DNA of 64,000 nt, from NCBI GenBank assembly GCA_965194375.1, contig CBDAEL010000008.1; one strand, 5' to 3'. Under the pieces are notes generated by a model. It was not told the DNA's origin. It was given only the letters and a program-made list of their open reading frames with translations, and did not search any database. A program made the translations under genes and the position numbers. Positions 25,095-33,273 of the stretch are shown one piece after another (the first letter of the stretch is position 1; every line of letters begins with the position of its first letter). The stretch comes from Tabrizicola_A aquatica (GTDB lineage Bacteria; Pseudomonadota; Alphaproteobacteria; Rhodobacterales; Rhodobacteraceae).

Positions 25095-26507
25095 TTACTC
25101 CGCCAATACCCAAGTGTCCTTGACCCCGCCGCCCTGCGACGAGTTCACCACAAGCGAGCCGTCCTTGAGCGCAACCCGGGTCATGCCGCCGGGGACAAGC
25201 TCGATCTTCTCGCCCACAAGGCAATAGGGCCGCAGATCCACATGGCGCGGCGCGATGCCTTCCGCGACAAAGGTCGGCGTGGTGGACAGCGCCAGCGTGG
25301 GCTGCGCGATGTAATTGCCCGGATCGGCGATGATGCGGGCACGGAACTCTTCAATCTCGGCCTTGGTGGATTTCGGGCCAACCAACATGCCATAGCCGCC
25401 TGATCCATGAACCTCTTTGACCACCAGATCGCCCAGATTGGTCAGCACATGGCCCAGATCATCTGCCACAGCGCATTTCCACGTTGGCACGTTGTTCAAG
25501 ATCGGCTCTTCCCCCAGATAGAACCGGATCATTTCGGGCACATAGGTGTAGACCGCCTTGTCATCCGCGACCCCTGCCCCCGGTGCGCTGCAAATCGTCA
25601 CCCCACCCGAGCGGTAGACATCCATCAACCCCGGCACGCCCAACATGCTGTCGGGGCGAAAGCACAAGGGGTCGATAAAGGCATCATCGATGCGGCGGTA
25701 GATCACATCCACGCGCTTTGGCCCTTGGGTGGTGCGCATGTAGACAAAGGCGCCATCGACAAAGAGATCCGCCCCTTCGACCAGTTCAACCCCCATCAGA
25801 TCGGCCAGAAAGCTGTGCTCATAATAGGCCGAGTTGAAATGCCCCGGCGTCAGAATCACGATGGTCGGGTCACGCTCGCATTTGGCAGGCGCGACCGAGG
25901 CAAGCGTGCGGCGCAGAAGTTCGTGGTAGCGGTCCACCGGCTCGATCCGGTTTTCGCGGAACAGGTCAGGGAACATCCGCATCATCATCTCGCGGGATTC
26001 CAGCATATAGGACACACCCGACGGCGTGCGGCAGTTGTCCTCCAGCACATAGAAATCCGTGGGCCCGGTGCGGACGATGTCGATGCCGACGATGTGCGAG
26101 TAGACCCCCTTCGGCGGCACGAACCCGACCACAGCGCGCTCAAACGCCTCGTTTTGGTATACCAGATGCGCCGGAATACGGCCCGCGCGCACGATCTCGC
26201 CGCGCCCGTATACATCGACCAGAAAGGCGTTCAACGCCCGCGCGCGCTGCTTGATGCCGCGTTCCAGCTTGCCCCATTCCGAATGGGTAAAGACACGCGG
26301 AAACATGTCGAAGGGGATCAGCCGGTCCGGATCGCCCCCTTCGCCATACACGGCAAAGGTGATGCCGATGCGGCGAAACAGCGCCTCGGCCTCGGCCTGT
26401 TTTTCCAAGCGCCGGTCGGCGGGCATGGAGGCCATCCAATCCGACAGCCGCGCATAGGGTGCGCGGACCTGACCGCCGTCATACATCTCGTTGAAGTAGC
26501 TGGTCAT
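25095..26507 (-). CDS. Circularly permuted type 2 ATP-grasp protein (Anbu cluster)
   Basis: A 470-residue enzyme of the circularly permuted ATP-grasp type 2 family (DUF404/DUF407), expected to form amide or peptide bonds using ATP. It starts MTSYFNEMYDGGQVRAPYARL. Visible blocks are PFDMFPRVFTHSEWGKLERGIKQR, DFYVLEDNCRTPSGVSYMLE, ILTPGHFNSAYYEHSFLA and the ATP-grasp-like VVKEVHGSGGYGMLVGP. The open frame continues 160 codons upstream, but that part lacks family features, so ATG 26507 was chosen. It is the first gene of the cluster with alpha-E, transglutaminase and Anbu; the substrate is unknown. Confidence 0.91.
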   Translation of the reverse strand: MTSYFNEMYDGGQVRAPYARLSDWMASMPADRRLEKQAEAEALFRRIGITFAVYGEGGDPDRLIPFDMFPRVFTHSEWGKLERGIKQRARALNAFLVDVYGRGEIVRAGRIPAHLVYQNEAFERAVVGFVPPKGVYSHIVGIDIVRTGPTDFYVLEDNCRTPSGVSYMLESREMMMRMFPDLFRENRIEPVDRYHELLRRTLASVAPAKCERDPTIVILTPGHFNSAYYEHSFLADLMGVELVEGADLFVDGAFVYMRTTQGPKRVDVIYRRIDDAFIDPLCFRPDSMLGVPGLMDVYRSGGVTICSAPGAGVADDKAVYTYVPEMIRFYLGEEPILNNVPTWKCAVADDLGHVLTNLGDLVVKEVHGSGGYGMLVGPKSTKAEIEEFRARIIADPGNYIAQPTLALSTTPTFVAEGIAPRHVDLRPYCLVGEKIELVPGGMTRVALKDGSLVVNSSQGGGVKDTWVLAE

Positions 26508-26675
26508 CGCCTGCACCTTGTCCCGGATTTCCCCCAGTAAAGGCGGGGGTTTCGCAATGGTAAAGCGCTTCTCACGGGGAGGCTGCATTTTCTGTGGCAG
26601 TTGCCTAAAATTGAGGCAGGCGCACCGCCCCCTTGCCGTTCCCCCCTCGCCACCCCTAGATGGGGACAAAGTTAA
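26508..26675. promoter_or_regulatory. Divergent intergenic region, Anbu cluster / pepF
   Basis: 168 bases between the two divergent transcription units, so the promoters of both must lie here. TGCCT / AGGCA at 26602-26606 and 26614-26618 forms a short inverted repeat in the middle and could be an operator. No clear -35/-10 pair was identified. Confidence 0.35.
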
Positions 26676-28526
26676 ATGAGGTTCCCCATGCACGCCCTGC
26701 CCCGCCTTGGCCACAAGCGCCCGGTTTTTGACGCCCGCTCCGGGTCCAATTCCTTTGGTGATCTGCCGGAATGGGATCTGAGCGATCTTTACCCCGCCCC
26801 CGACGCGCCCGAGGTCGAACGCGACATGGCGTGGCTTGAGGGTGAAACGACCCGGTTTGAGGCGGCCTATAAGGGCAAGCTTTTTGGCTTGGACGCGGCG
26901 GCCTTGCTGACTTGCGTGCAGGCCTATGAGGCCATCGACATTATCGCAGGGCGGCTCATGTCTTACGCGGGGCTGCGCTATTATCAAAATACGATGGATT
27001 CTGAGCGCGCAAAGTTCATGGCCGACGCGCAGGACCGCATCACCAACGCCACAACCGCGCTGGTGTTTTTCAGCCTTGAGTTCAATCGCTTGGAAGATGA
27101 TCTTCTAACGAACCGCATGGCCGAAAACGCCGATCTTGCGCGCTATAAGCCGGTCTTTGACCGCATGCGCGCGATGCGTCCACACCAATTGTCGGACGAG
27201 TTGGAAACCTATCTGCACGATGCCTCAGTCGTGGGGGCAAGCGCGTGGAACAAGCTTTTTGATGAGACCATGGCAGGGCTGCTGTTCACCGTCGAGGGTG
27301 AGGCGGAAGAGCTGAACCTTGAGGCGACGCTGAACCTTCTGACCGACGCCGACCGCGCCAAGCGTGAGGCGGCGGCGCGGGCCTTGGCGGCGGTGTTTGA
27401 CAAGCATGTGAAGCTCTTTGCCCGCGTGCACAACACGCTGGCCAAGGAAAAGGAAATTGATGACCGCTGGCGCAAAATGCCCTCGGCCCAGCATGGCCGC
27501 CATTTGGCCAACCATGTGGAGCCTGAGGTGGTGGAGGCCTTGCGCAATGCCGTTGTCGCGGCCTACCCCAAGCTCTCGCACCGCTACTATCGGCTGAAAG
27601 CCAAATGGCTGGGGCTGGACAAGCTGCAGGTCTGGGACCGCAACGCGCCCTTGAACCTTGAGGCGCCAAAGCTGGTGAACTGGACCGAAGCGACCGATAT
27701 GGTGCTGACCGCCTACGGCGAATTTGCCCCACAGATGGCCGAGATCGCCAAGCACTTCTTCACCGATGGCTGGATTGATGCGGGCGTCAAACCCGGCAAA
27801 GCGCCGGGGGCCTTTGCCCACCCGACCGTGACCACCGTTCACCCTTACGTCATGCTGAACTATCTAGGGAAACCCCGCGATGTCATGACCTTGGCGCATG
27901 AGTTGGGCCATGGGGTGCATCAGGTTCTGGCGGCGGGTCAGGGGGAACTTTTGTCCTCAACCCCGCTGACCTTGGCCGAAACCGCCTCGGTCTTTGGCGA
28001 GATGCTGACCTTCCGCCGCCTGCTGGACAATGCCAAGACCAAGGCCGAGAAAAAGACCCTGCTTGCGGGCAAGGTCGAGGATATGATCAACACCGTCGTG
28101 CGCCAGATCGCGTTTTACGACTTCGAATGCAAACTCCACGCCGCCCGCCGCGAAGGGGAGCTTACCCCGGATGACATCAACGCGCTCTGGATGTCGGTGC
28201 AGGCCCAGTCGCTGGGCGACGCGTTTGAGTTCATGGACGGATATGAAACCTTCTGGGCCTATATCCCGCACTTCGTGCATTCCCCGTTCTACGTCTATGC
28301 CTACGCCTTCGGCGATGGCCTCGTGAATGCGCTTTATGCCGCCTATGAGGGCGGCTTGCCCGATTTCCAGACCAAATACTTCGACATGCTCAAGGCGGGC
28401 GGGTCCAAGCACCACAAGGAACTGCTGGCACCTTTCGGGCTGGACGCGTCAGACCCGAAATTCTGGGACAAGGGCCTGTCGATGATCGCAGGCTTCATCG
28501 ACGAGTTGGAGGCGATGGAGGACTGA
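26676..28526 (+). CDS. pepF: M3-family oligoendopeptidase F
   Basis: A 616-residue cytoplasmic zinc metallopeptidase that degrades oligopeptides. The zinc site HELGH starts at His408 and the third ligand glutamate lies in the following LAETASVFGE. The N-terminal segment WDLSDLYPAPDAPEVERDMAWLE and the C-terminal YVYAYAFGDGLVNALY are typical of the PepF/thermolysin-like M3 group, and the length fits. Starts at 26676 or at 26688 (MHALPRLG) are both possible. It is transcribed divergently from the Anbu cluster, but no functional link is shown. Confidence 0.92.
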   Translation: MRFPMHALPRLGHKRPVFDARSGSNSFGDLPEWDLSDLYPAPDAPEVERDMAWLEGETTRFEAAYKGKLFGLDAAALLTCVQAYEAIDIIAGRLMSYAGLRYYQNTMDSERAKFMADAQDRITNATTALVFFSLEFNRLEDDLLTNRMAENADLARYKPVFDRMRAMRPHQLSDELETYLHDASVVGASAWNKLFDETMAGLLFTVEGEAEELNLEATLNLLTDADRAKREAAARALAAVFDKHVKLFARVHNTLAKEKEIDDRWRKMPSAQHGRHLANHVEPEVVEALRNAVVAAYPKLSHRYYRLKAKWLGLDKLQVWDRNAPLNLEAPKLVNWTEATDMVLTAYGEFAPQMAEIAKHFFTDGWIDAGVKPGKAPGAFAHPTVTTVHPYVMLNYLGKPRDVMTLAHELGHGVHQVLAAGQGELLSSTPLTLAETASVFGEMLTFRRLLDNAKTKAEKKTLLAGKVEDMINTVVRQIAFYDFECKLHAARREGELTPDDINALWMSVQAQSLGDAFEFMDGYETFWAYIPHFVHSPFYVYAYAFGDGLVNALYAAYEGGLPDFQTKYFDMLKAGGSKHHKELLAPFGLDASDPKFWDKGLSMIAGFIDELEAMED

Positions 28527-28561
28527 TCCTCCCCCGCCCCACCTCCTCGTCGCCTGCGGCG

Positions 28562-28583
28562 CTCGTCGGGGAACCTCGACGAG
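28562..28583. terminator. Hairpin between pepF and capsule-type gene
   Basis: CTCGTCG and CGACGAG form a seven-base stem around an eight-base loop, in a stretch where CCTCCTCG and CGAGGAG could extend a larger structure. It lies between convergent genes. No T run follows. Confidence 0.4.
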
Positions 28584-28611
28584 AAGCCGAAGGCGCCCGA
28601 GGAGAAGCGGG

Positions 28612-29562
28612 TTAAGGCAGGTCATACCCCTGCGCTGCGACCCTTGCGATGAAGCGGTCGATGAAATCGGGCGCGGTGGGGTCAAAGCACATCTGGCCGT
28701 AGAACCAGTGCAGATAGGCCTCAAACGGCCAATCACCCGCAGCCTTGCGCGCCTCGGCGCGCCGGATGCCAGCCTCCATCCCGTCACGGGACTGGACCGT
28801 TTCGCAGATGTGGTGAAAATCGGCCGACCCGCACAGAACGACCGGCACGCGGTGCAGCATCGCCTCGATCCCGACCGCCGAGTTGATCGTCACCACCACA
28901 TCGGCCCGCGCCAGAATGTCATGGATATTGGCGGGCAGAATCTGTAGGCGGGCGTCTGTCTTGGCCTTGCGCGCAAGCCAGCCGAACGTGTCCAGATCGG
29001 TGTCGCGCGGATGGGGTTTCACCACAATCGGGCGCGGATCATCGCGCGCCAAGAGCGCCTTGATCATGTGCCGCATCGTCAGATGGCAGGTCTCGCCCAC
29101 CTTGCGGTGGGTTTCGCTTTGCAAAAAGACGGCAATGCAGCGCTCGGGAATGTCCAGAACCTCGTCCGGCTGATCATAGCGCGACTGCCGCTCGGCCACG
29201 AACCGCCCTTGCAACATGGCAAAGAACGCCGCCGCCTGCGTAAGATCTTGTTGGGCCACGTCAAACTTTGCCGCGCCAAGCGAGGAGAACCCGCGCACGC
29301 CCTGCGGGTCGAGATAACGAAACGGCAAAAGATAGGCCGAGGCCGAATTCAGCGCCCTTGGGTGCTGGATACGGCCATGGTCAAAGATATGAAAGGCGTC
29401 ATCGGCGGCAATCTCGGCCAGCGCTGTTTCGCGGTTGTGGAGCACCATGCGCGTCTTGATGCCCCGCGCGCGCAAGGCGCGCTGGAAGGGCGGATAAAAC
29501 CGCTCTCCCCCACCATTTCCAGCCAAAACCGCGCTGGGCACATGCAACACCACACCCACCAT
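28612..29562 (-). CDS. Capsule polysaccharide biosynthesis/export-type protein (Capsule_synth-like)
   Basis: A 316-residue protein resembling the KpsS/LipB-type Capsule_synth family, whose members add Kdo linkers or otherwise modify capsule glycolipids. The C-terminal half has a glycosyltransferase-B-like pattern: AVFLQSETHRKVGETC, PIVVKPHPRDTDLDTF and ARADVVVTINSAVGIEAMLHRVPVVLCG. It lies nine bases after an NAD(P)-dependent sugar-oxidoreductase-like gene, which supports a role in surface sugar metabolism. No other capsule export genes are in the window. The precise substrate is unknown. Confidence 0.75.
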   Translation of the reverse strand: MVGVVLHVPSAVLAGNGGGERFYPPFQRALRARGIKTRMVLHNRETALAEIAADDAFHIFDHGRIQHPRALNSASAYLLPFRYLDPQGVRGFSSLGAAKFDVAQQDLTQAAAFFAMLQGRFVAERQSRYDQPDEVLDIPERCIAVFLQSETHRKVGETCHLTMRHMIKALLARDDPRPIVVKPHPRDTDLDTFGWLARKAKTDARLQILPANIHDILARADVVVTINSAVGIEAMLHRVPVVLCGSADFHHICETVQSRDGMEAGIRRAEARKAAGDWPFEAYLHWFYGQMCFDPTAPDFIDRFIARVAAQGYDLP

Positions 29563-29571
29563 GGTGCGGCG

Positions 29572-30561
29572 TTAAAGCCGAACCTCCTCGGCCACGCGGT
29601 AGGCCCAGTCGATCATCGCCTGCGTGCCTTTGGCGTTCTCAAGGCTCCAGGCGAAGGGTGCGCCCGTGCGGACCGAGGCACCAAACGCCTCAACCTGCAC
29701 TTGGTATTGGTCGACGGTCGGGAAGCGTTCCACCAGCACCCGGTTCGGGCCTTGATGCAGCTCGATCTCGGCCATGTCATGCACACCCGCATTGAACGGC
29801 CCGCCTTCCAGCCGGATCATCCCCTTGGTGCCTTGGAACGTGACGACCTGCCGGTTATAGGCGCGCATCGTGGTCATGGAGTTATAGGTATAGCGGCCCT
29901 GCGGCCCCTCCATCGTGGCAGCGACCTGCGCCCAGATCTCCACGTCGTTTTCCCGCACCACGCGCGAGGAGAGATCCACCGGCTCAGCCCCGGTGACAAA
30001 GCGGGCCGAGCCAAAGGTATAAACCCCGATGTCGCGCAAAGAGCCACCGCCAGTTTCCGGGCGGTTGCGGATATTGGCCTTGTCGTCCTGATAGAAGGAA
30101 AACTGCGCATCGACATGACGCAACGTGCCGATCTCACCGGCGGCAACCCATTCGCGGGCGCGCTGCCACTGGGGGTGATGCACGATCATATAGGCCTCGG
30201 CGGCCAGGAGCCCGCTGGCATCGCGCGCGGCAATCAGCGCGTCGATCTCACCCGCCTGCATGGCGATGGGCTTTTCGGTCAGCACATGCTTGCCCGCCGC
30301 CAGGGCCTTCAGCGTCCAATCGACATGCATATGGTTCGGCAAGGGGATATAGACCACATCCACCCCAGGATCGGCCAAAAGCGCCTCGTAGCTCGTGATA
30401 TGGCGCGCGGCCGGGGCATAGGCCTGAAACTCTGCCACCTTTTCGGCGCTCGAGGAGGCGACAGCCACCAATTCCGCCCCATGGGCGGCATGGATCGCAG
30501 GCCCCATGCGGTGCAGCGCGAAATTCGACGCCCCCAGAATACCCCATTTGACCGATGCCAT
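29572..30561 (-). CDS. Gfo/Idh/MocA-family oxidoreductase
   Basis: A 329-residue NAD(P)-dependent dehydrogenase. The N-terminal Rossmann motif is in KWGILGASNFALHRMGPAI. The family EKPI block (GKHVLTEKPIAMQAGEID) carries the catalytic lysine, and the C-terminal alpha/beta domain follows (GGGSLRDIGVYTFGSARFV). Such enzymes oxidise or reduce sugars, inositols or sugar nucleotides. It precedes the capsule-type gene by nine bases on the same strand, so the pair probably forms an operon. Confidence 0.88.
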   Translation of the reverse strand: MASVKWGILGASNFALHRMGPAIHAAHGAELVAVASSSAEKVAEFQAYAPAARHITSYEALLADPGVDVVYIPLPNHMHVDWTLKALAAGKHVLTEKPIAMQAGEIDALIAARDASGLLAAEAYMIVHHPQWQRAREWVAAGEIGTLRHVDAQFSFYQDDKANIRNRPETGGGSLRDIGVYTFGSARFVTGAEPVDLSSRVVRENDVEIWAQVAATMEGPQGRYTYNSMTTMRAYNRQVVTFQGTKGMIRLEGGPFNAGVHDMAEIELHQGPNRVLVERFPTVDQYQVQVEAFGASVRTGAPFAWSLENAKGTQAMIDWAYRVAEEVRL

Positions 30562-30599
30562 CGCGCGTTCTCCTGCCCTGTTTGGATCAGACTAAGGCA

Positions 30600-30631
30600 G
30601 CGCGCGGGGCCAGACAACTGTGACCGCGCGC
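30600..30631 (-). terminator. Hairpin after pssA
   Basis: GCGCGCGG and CCGCGCGC form an eight-base stem with a 16-base loop directly after the pssA stop. There is no T run, so Rho-independent activity is uncertain. Confidence 0.4.
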
Positions 30632-31429
30632 TTAGCGCCGCAAGATCAACGATTTGCCATAGGCCCAAAGCAGCACAATGGCATAGCCGACCGTCACAGC
30701 CGACATCACCGCCCAAGGATAGCGCAGCAACAAGACCACCAGCGCGATGCCCGCAATCACCACAAAAGCGGCCCGGTCGGTCGGCACCCGCACCGATTTC
30801 AGCGAGGGTGTCGGCAGTTTTGAGATCATCAACAGCCCTACAATGACCATCCAGCCCGCCAGAACCGGCCAAGGGGCCATGGGAAGTTGCGGAAATTGCC
30901 AGGAGATATACAAGGGTGCCATGGCCAGCATCGCGCCTGCGGGTGAGGGAACGCCCTGAAACTTGCCCATCCGCGCCAGACCCGCCGCCGCCTCATTGCC
31001 GATGTTGAACCGTGCAAGTCGCAGGCAGGTGCAGACCACATAGATCAACACCGCGCCCCAGCCAAAGTCATTCCCGGCAGGAAACGCCCAGTAATACATG
31101 AGCATACCCGGCGCGACGCCGAAGTTCAGGAAATCGGCCAACGAATCAAGCTCGGCCCCAAGCGGGCTTTCGCTGCGCAAGAACCGCGCAAGTCGGCCAT
31201 CAAGCCCATCCAGGACCGCCGCCAACAAGATCATCACCACCGCCGCCGAAAACGCCTCGGCCGCCGAAAAGCGGATCGAGGCGAGGCCCGCACAGATGGC
31301 CGCGACGGTCAGCATATTGGGCAACAACTGCACCAAGGACATGTCGCGGCGCGGCTTGCCTGTCCAACGACTGCGCAGCACAGGGGTGTCCTCGGCACGC
31401 TTGTCTTCGTTGGGCGGCAGGTCGATCAT
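30632..31429 (-). CDS. pssA: Phosphatidylserine synthase
   Basis: A 265-residue integral membrane enzyme of the CDP-alcohol phosphatidyltransferase family that makes phosphatidylserine from CDP-diacylglycerol and serine. The signature (LDGLDGRLARFL, then GAELDSLAD) supplies the metal-binding aspartates. About eight hydrophobic segments follow, as in type II PssA. Its start lies one base beyond the psd stop, and the psd product uses the PssA product to make phosphatidylethanolamine, so this is the classic two-gene operon. Confidence 0.94.
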   Translation of the reverse strand: MIDLPPNEDKRAEDTPVLRSRWTGKPRRDMSLVQLLPNMLTVAAICAGLASIRFSAAEAFSAAVVMILLAAVLDGLDGRLARFLRSESPLGAELDSLADFLNFGVAPGMLMYYWAFPAGNDFGWGAVLIYVVCTCLRLARFNIGNEAAAGLARMGKFQGVPSPAGAMLAMAPLYISWQFPQLPMAPWPVLAGWMVIVGLLMISKLPTPSLKSVRVPTDRAAFVVIAGIALVVLLLRYPWAVMSAVTVGYAIVLLWAYGKSLILRR

Positions 31430-31430
31430 C

Positions 31431-32123
31431 TCACTCGCTCCGCGCCAGACGCGCCGGAAGCGCGCGCGTCAGATCGGCGATCACCGTCTCACCGGCCACC
31501 ATGGTTTGGCCCAGCGCAACCTGCGGCTCCACCCCTTCGGGCAGATAGACATCCAGACGCGAGCCAAAGCGGATCAGGCCAAAGCGATCACCCATCCGCA
31601 GGGTCTGGCCCACGCGGGTAAAGCACACGATCCGCCGCGCCACGAGGCCCGCGATCTGCACCACCGCCACTTTGCGCCCATCGGCCATGCGAATGGCCAG
31701 CGAATTGCGCTCATTGTCCGAGCTTGCCTTGTCCAACGAGGCATTGAGGAACTTGCCCGGCCGATACGCAATCGCATCAATCTGGCCTGCAACCGGCATG
31801 CGGTTCACATGGCAGTTGAACACATTCATGAACACCGACACCCGCAGCAACGCTTCGGGACCCATGCCCAGCTCTTCCGGCGGCACTGCGCGTTCGATCA
31901 ACGAGATCACCCCATCAGCGGGCGACACGATCAGTCCCTCATCCAGCGGGACCGAACGAATGGGATCGCGGAAGAAATAATAGCACCAGACCGTCAAACC
32001 CAGTCCGATCCAGCCCAGCGGGTCCCAGACAAAAAACAGCACCGCCGTGATGGCGCCAAAGATGGCGACAAAGCGCCAGCCCTCGGGGTGCATCGGCTTG
32101 ATAAAGGTGTCCAGCATATTCAT
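31431..32123 (-). CDS. psd: Phosphatidylserine decarboxylase proenzyme
   Basis: A 230-residue short-type Psd that decarboxylates phosphatidylserine to phosphatidylethanolamine at the inner membrane. N-terminal hydrophobic segments (VAIFGAITAVLFFVWDPLGWIGLGL) anchor it. The self-cleavage site is the Gly-Ser in IRFGSRLDVYLPEG, near residue 188; the new N-terminal serine becomes the pyruvoyl group. It overlaps functionally and physically with pssA downstream. Confidence 0.94.
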   Translation of the reverse strand: MNMLDTFIKPMHPEGWRFVAIFGAITAVLFFVWDPLGWIGLGLTVWCYYFFRDPIRSVPLDEGLIVSPADGVISLIERAVPPEELGMGPEALLRVSVFMNVFNCHVNRMPVAGQIDAIAYRPGKFLNASLDKASSDNERNSLAIRMADGRKVAVVQIAGLVARRIVCFTRVGQTLRMGDRFGLIRFGSRLDVYLPEGVEPQVALGQTMVAGETVIADLTRALPARLARSE

Positions 32124-32168
32124 CGCACTAAACCTCGCATGTCAGGCGCGGTCCTAGCGGTGAACGGC

Positions 32169-32193
32169 GCGCGGGGCAAGGAAAACCCCGCGC
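32169..32193 (-). terminator. Terminator hairpin after rpoH
   Basis: A perfect eight-base stem GCGCGGGG / CCCCGCGC with a nine-base loop, directly downstream of the rpoH stop and before psd. There is no T run on the minus strand. Confidence 0.5.
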
Positions 32194-32201
32194 AGCGCGG
32201 C

Positions 32202-33098
32202 CTAGGCCGGAACCACCATCCCCTTGGTCTTGGCAAGCTCGCGCATGCGGGCTTGAAGTTTTTCAAAGGCGCGCACCTCAATTTGGCGAATCCGCTCTCG
32301 GCTGACGCCATAGCTTTCAGAGAGATCCTCAAGCGTGACCGGATCATCCGATAGGCGGCGTTTGACCAAGACATCGCGCTCACGATCGTTCAGCGCGTCC
32401 ATCGCCTGAGACAGAAGCGACAGGCGCATCTCCATCTCGTCTTTCTCGGCATAGGCCCCGGCTTGATCGCTGTGCTCGTCCTCCAGCCAGTCTTGCCACT
32501 GACTGCCGCCCTCGCCATCATTGCCCACCTGCACATTCAGGCTGGCATCCGACCCGGCCAGACGGCGGTTCATGTCGATGACCTCGGTCTCGGTCACGCT
32601 CAGATCCTTGGCGATTCGCGCCACGGTTTCCGGCCTTAGATCGCCCTCTTCCAGCGCACCCAACTTGGCCTTGGCCTTGCGCAGGTTGAAAAACAGCTTT
32701 TTCTGCGCAGAGGTCGTGCCGAGCTTCACAAGGCTCCACGAGCGCAGGATGTATTCCTGAATCGAAGCGCGGATCCACCACATCGCATAGGTGGCCAGAC
32801 GAAAGCCCTTTTCCGGATCAAACCGCTTGACCGCCTGCATCAAGCCAACGTTGGCCTCAGAGATCACCTCGGCCTGCGGCAAACCATAGCCGCGATAGCC
32901 CATCGCCAGTTTCGCGGCCAAGCGCAGATGGCTGGTCACCAGCCGATGCGCGGCCTCCGAATCCTGCCGTTCAGCCCAAGCCTTGGCGAGCATGTATTCT
33001 TCTTCCAGTTCCAACATCGGGAACTTGCGGATTTCCTGCATATAGCGGTTCAGCCCCTGTTCTGGGCTGGGTGCAGGTAGATTTGCATAGGTGCTCAT
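32202..33098 (-). CDS. rpoH: Heat-shock sigma factor RpoH (sigma-32)
   Basis: A 298-residue sigma-70-family factor directing heat-shock transcription. Region 2 is AAHRLVTSHLRLAAKLAMGYRGYGLP with GLMQAVKRFDPEKGFRLATYAMWWIRASIQEYIL. The RpoH box, unique to sigma-32, is QKKLFFNLRKAK. Region 4.2 is VTLEDLSESYGVSRERIRQIEVRAFEKL. The gene has its own 175-base upstream region, with a possible heat-shock-type promoter. Rhodobacterales often have two rpoH paralogues, and which one this is cannot be settled here. Confidence 0.93.
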   Translation of the reverse strand: MSTYANLPAPSPEQGLNRYMQEIRKFPMLELEEEYMLAKAWAERQDSEAAHRLVTSHLRLAAKLAMGYRGYGLPQAEVISEANVGLMQAVKRFDPEKGFRLATYAMWWIRASIQEYILRSWSLVKLGTTSAQKKLFFNLRKAKAKLGALEEGDLRPETVARIAKDLSVTETEVIDMNRRLAGSDASLNVQVGNDGEGGSQWQDWLEDEHSDQAGAYAEKDEMEMRLSLLSQAMDALNDRERDVLVKRRLSDDPVTLEDLSESYGVSRERIRQIEVRAFEKLQARMRELAKTKGMVVPA

Positions 33099-33150
33099 TC
33101 GTGCCCCCTTTATGTGATCGGGTCCGATTTCGGCCCCCGAAGTCGCGTGA

Positions 33151-33178
33151 TCTATGTCCGCCGCAAAGCATGTTCAAG
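33151..33178 (-). promoter_or_regulatory. Possible sigma-32-type promoter of rpoH
   Basis: On the minus strand CTTGAA (33173-33178) is followed after 16 bases by CATAGA (33151-33156). CTTGAA is the sigma-32 -35 consensus, and the -10 element is only a partial match. It lies 53 bases before the rpoH start and could give self-activation. Confidence 0.3.
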
Positions 33179-33273
33179 TGCTGGGCCATCACGCATTGAT
33201 GAACGTCAGTTGTGCATTCCAAGGTCATGAAAAAAGGAGTGTAACAAAGGCCTCACGCTTTTGTCAGAAGCTG

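Noticed and set aside
29011..30846. 611-residue plus-strand ORF opposite the oxidoreductase and capsule-type genes
   Set aside because: High-GC antisense frame without family features; both minus-strand genes have clear domains.
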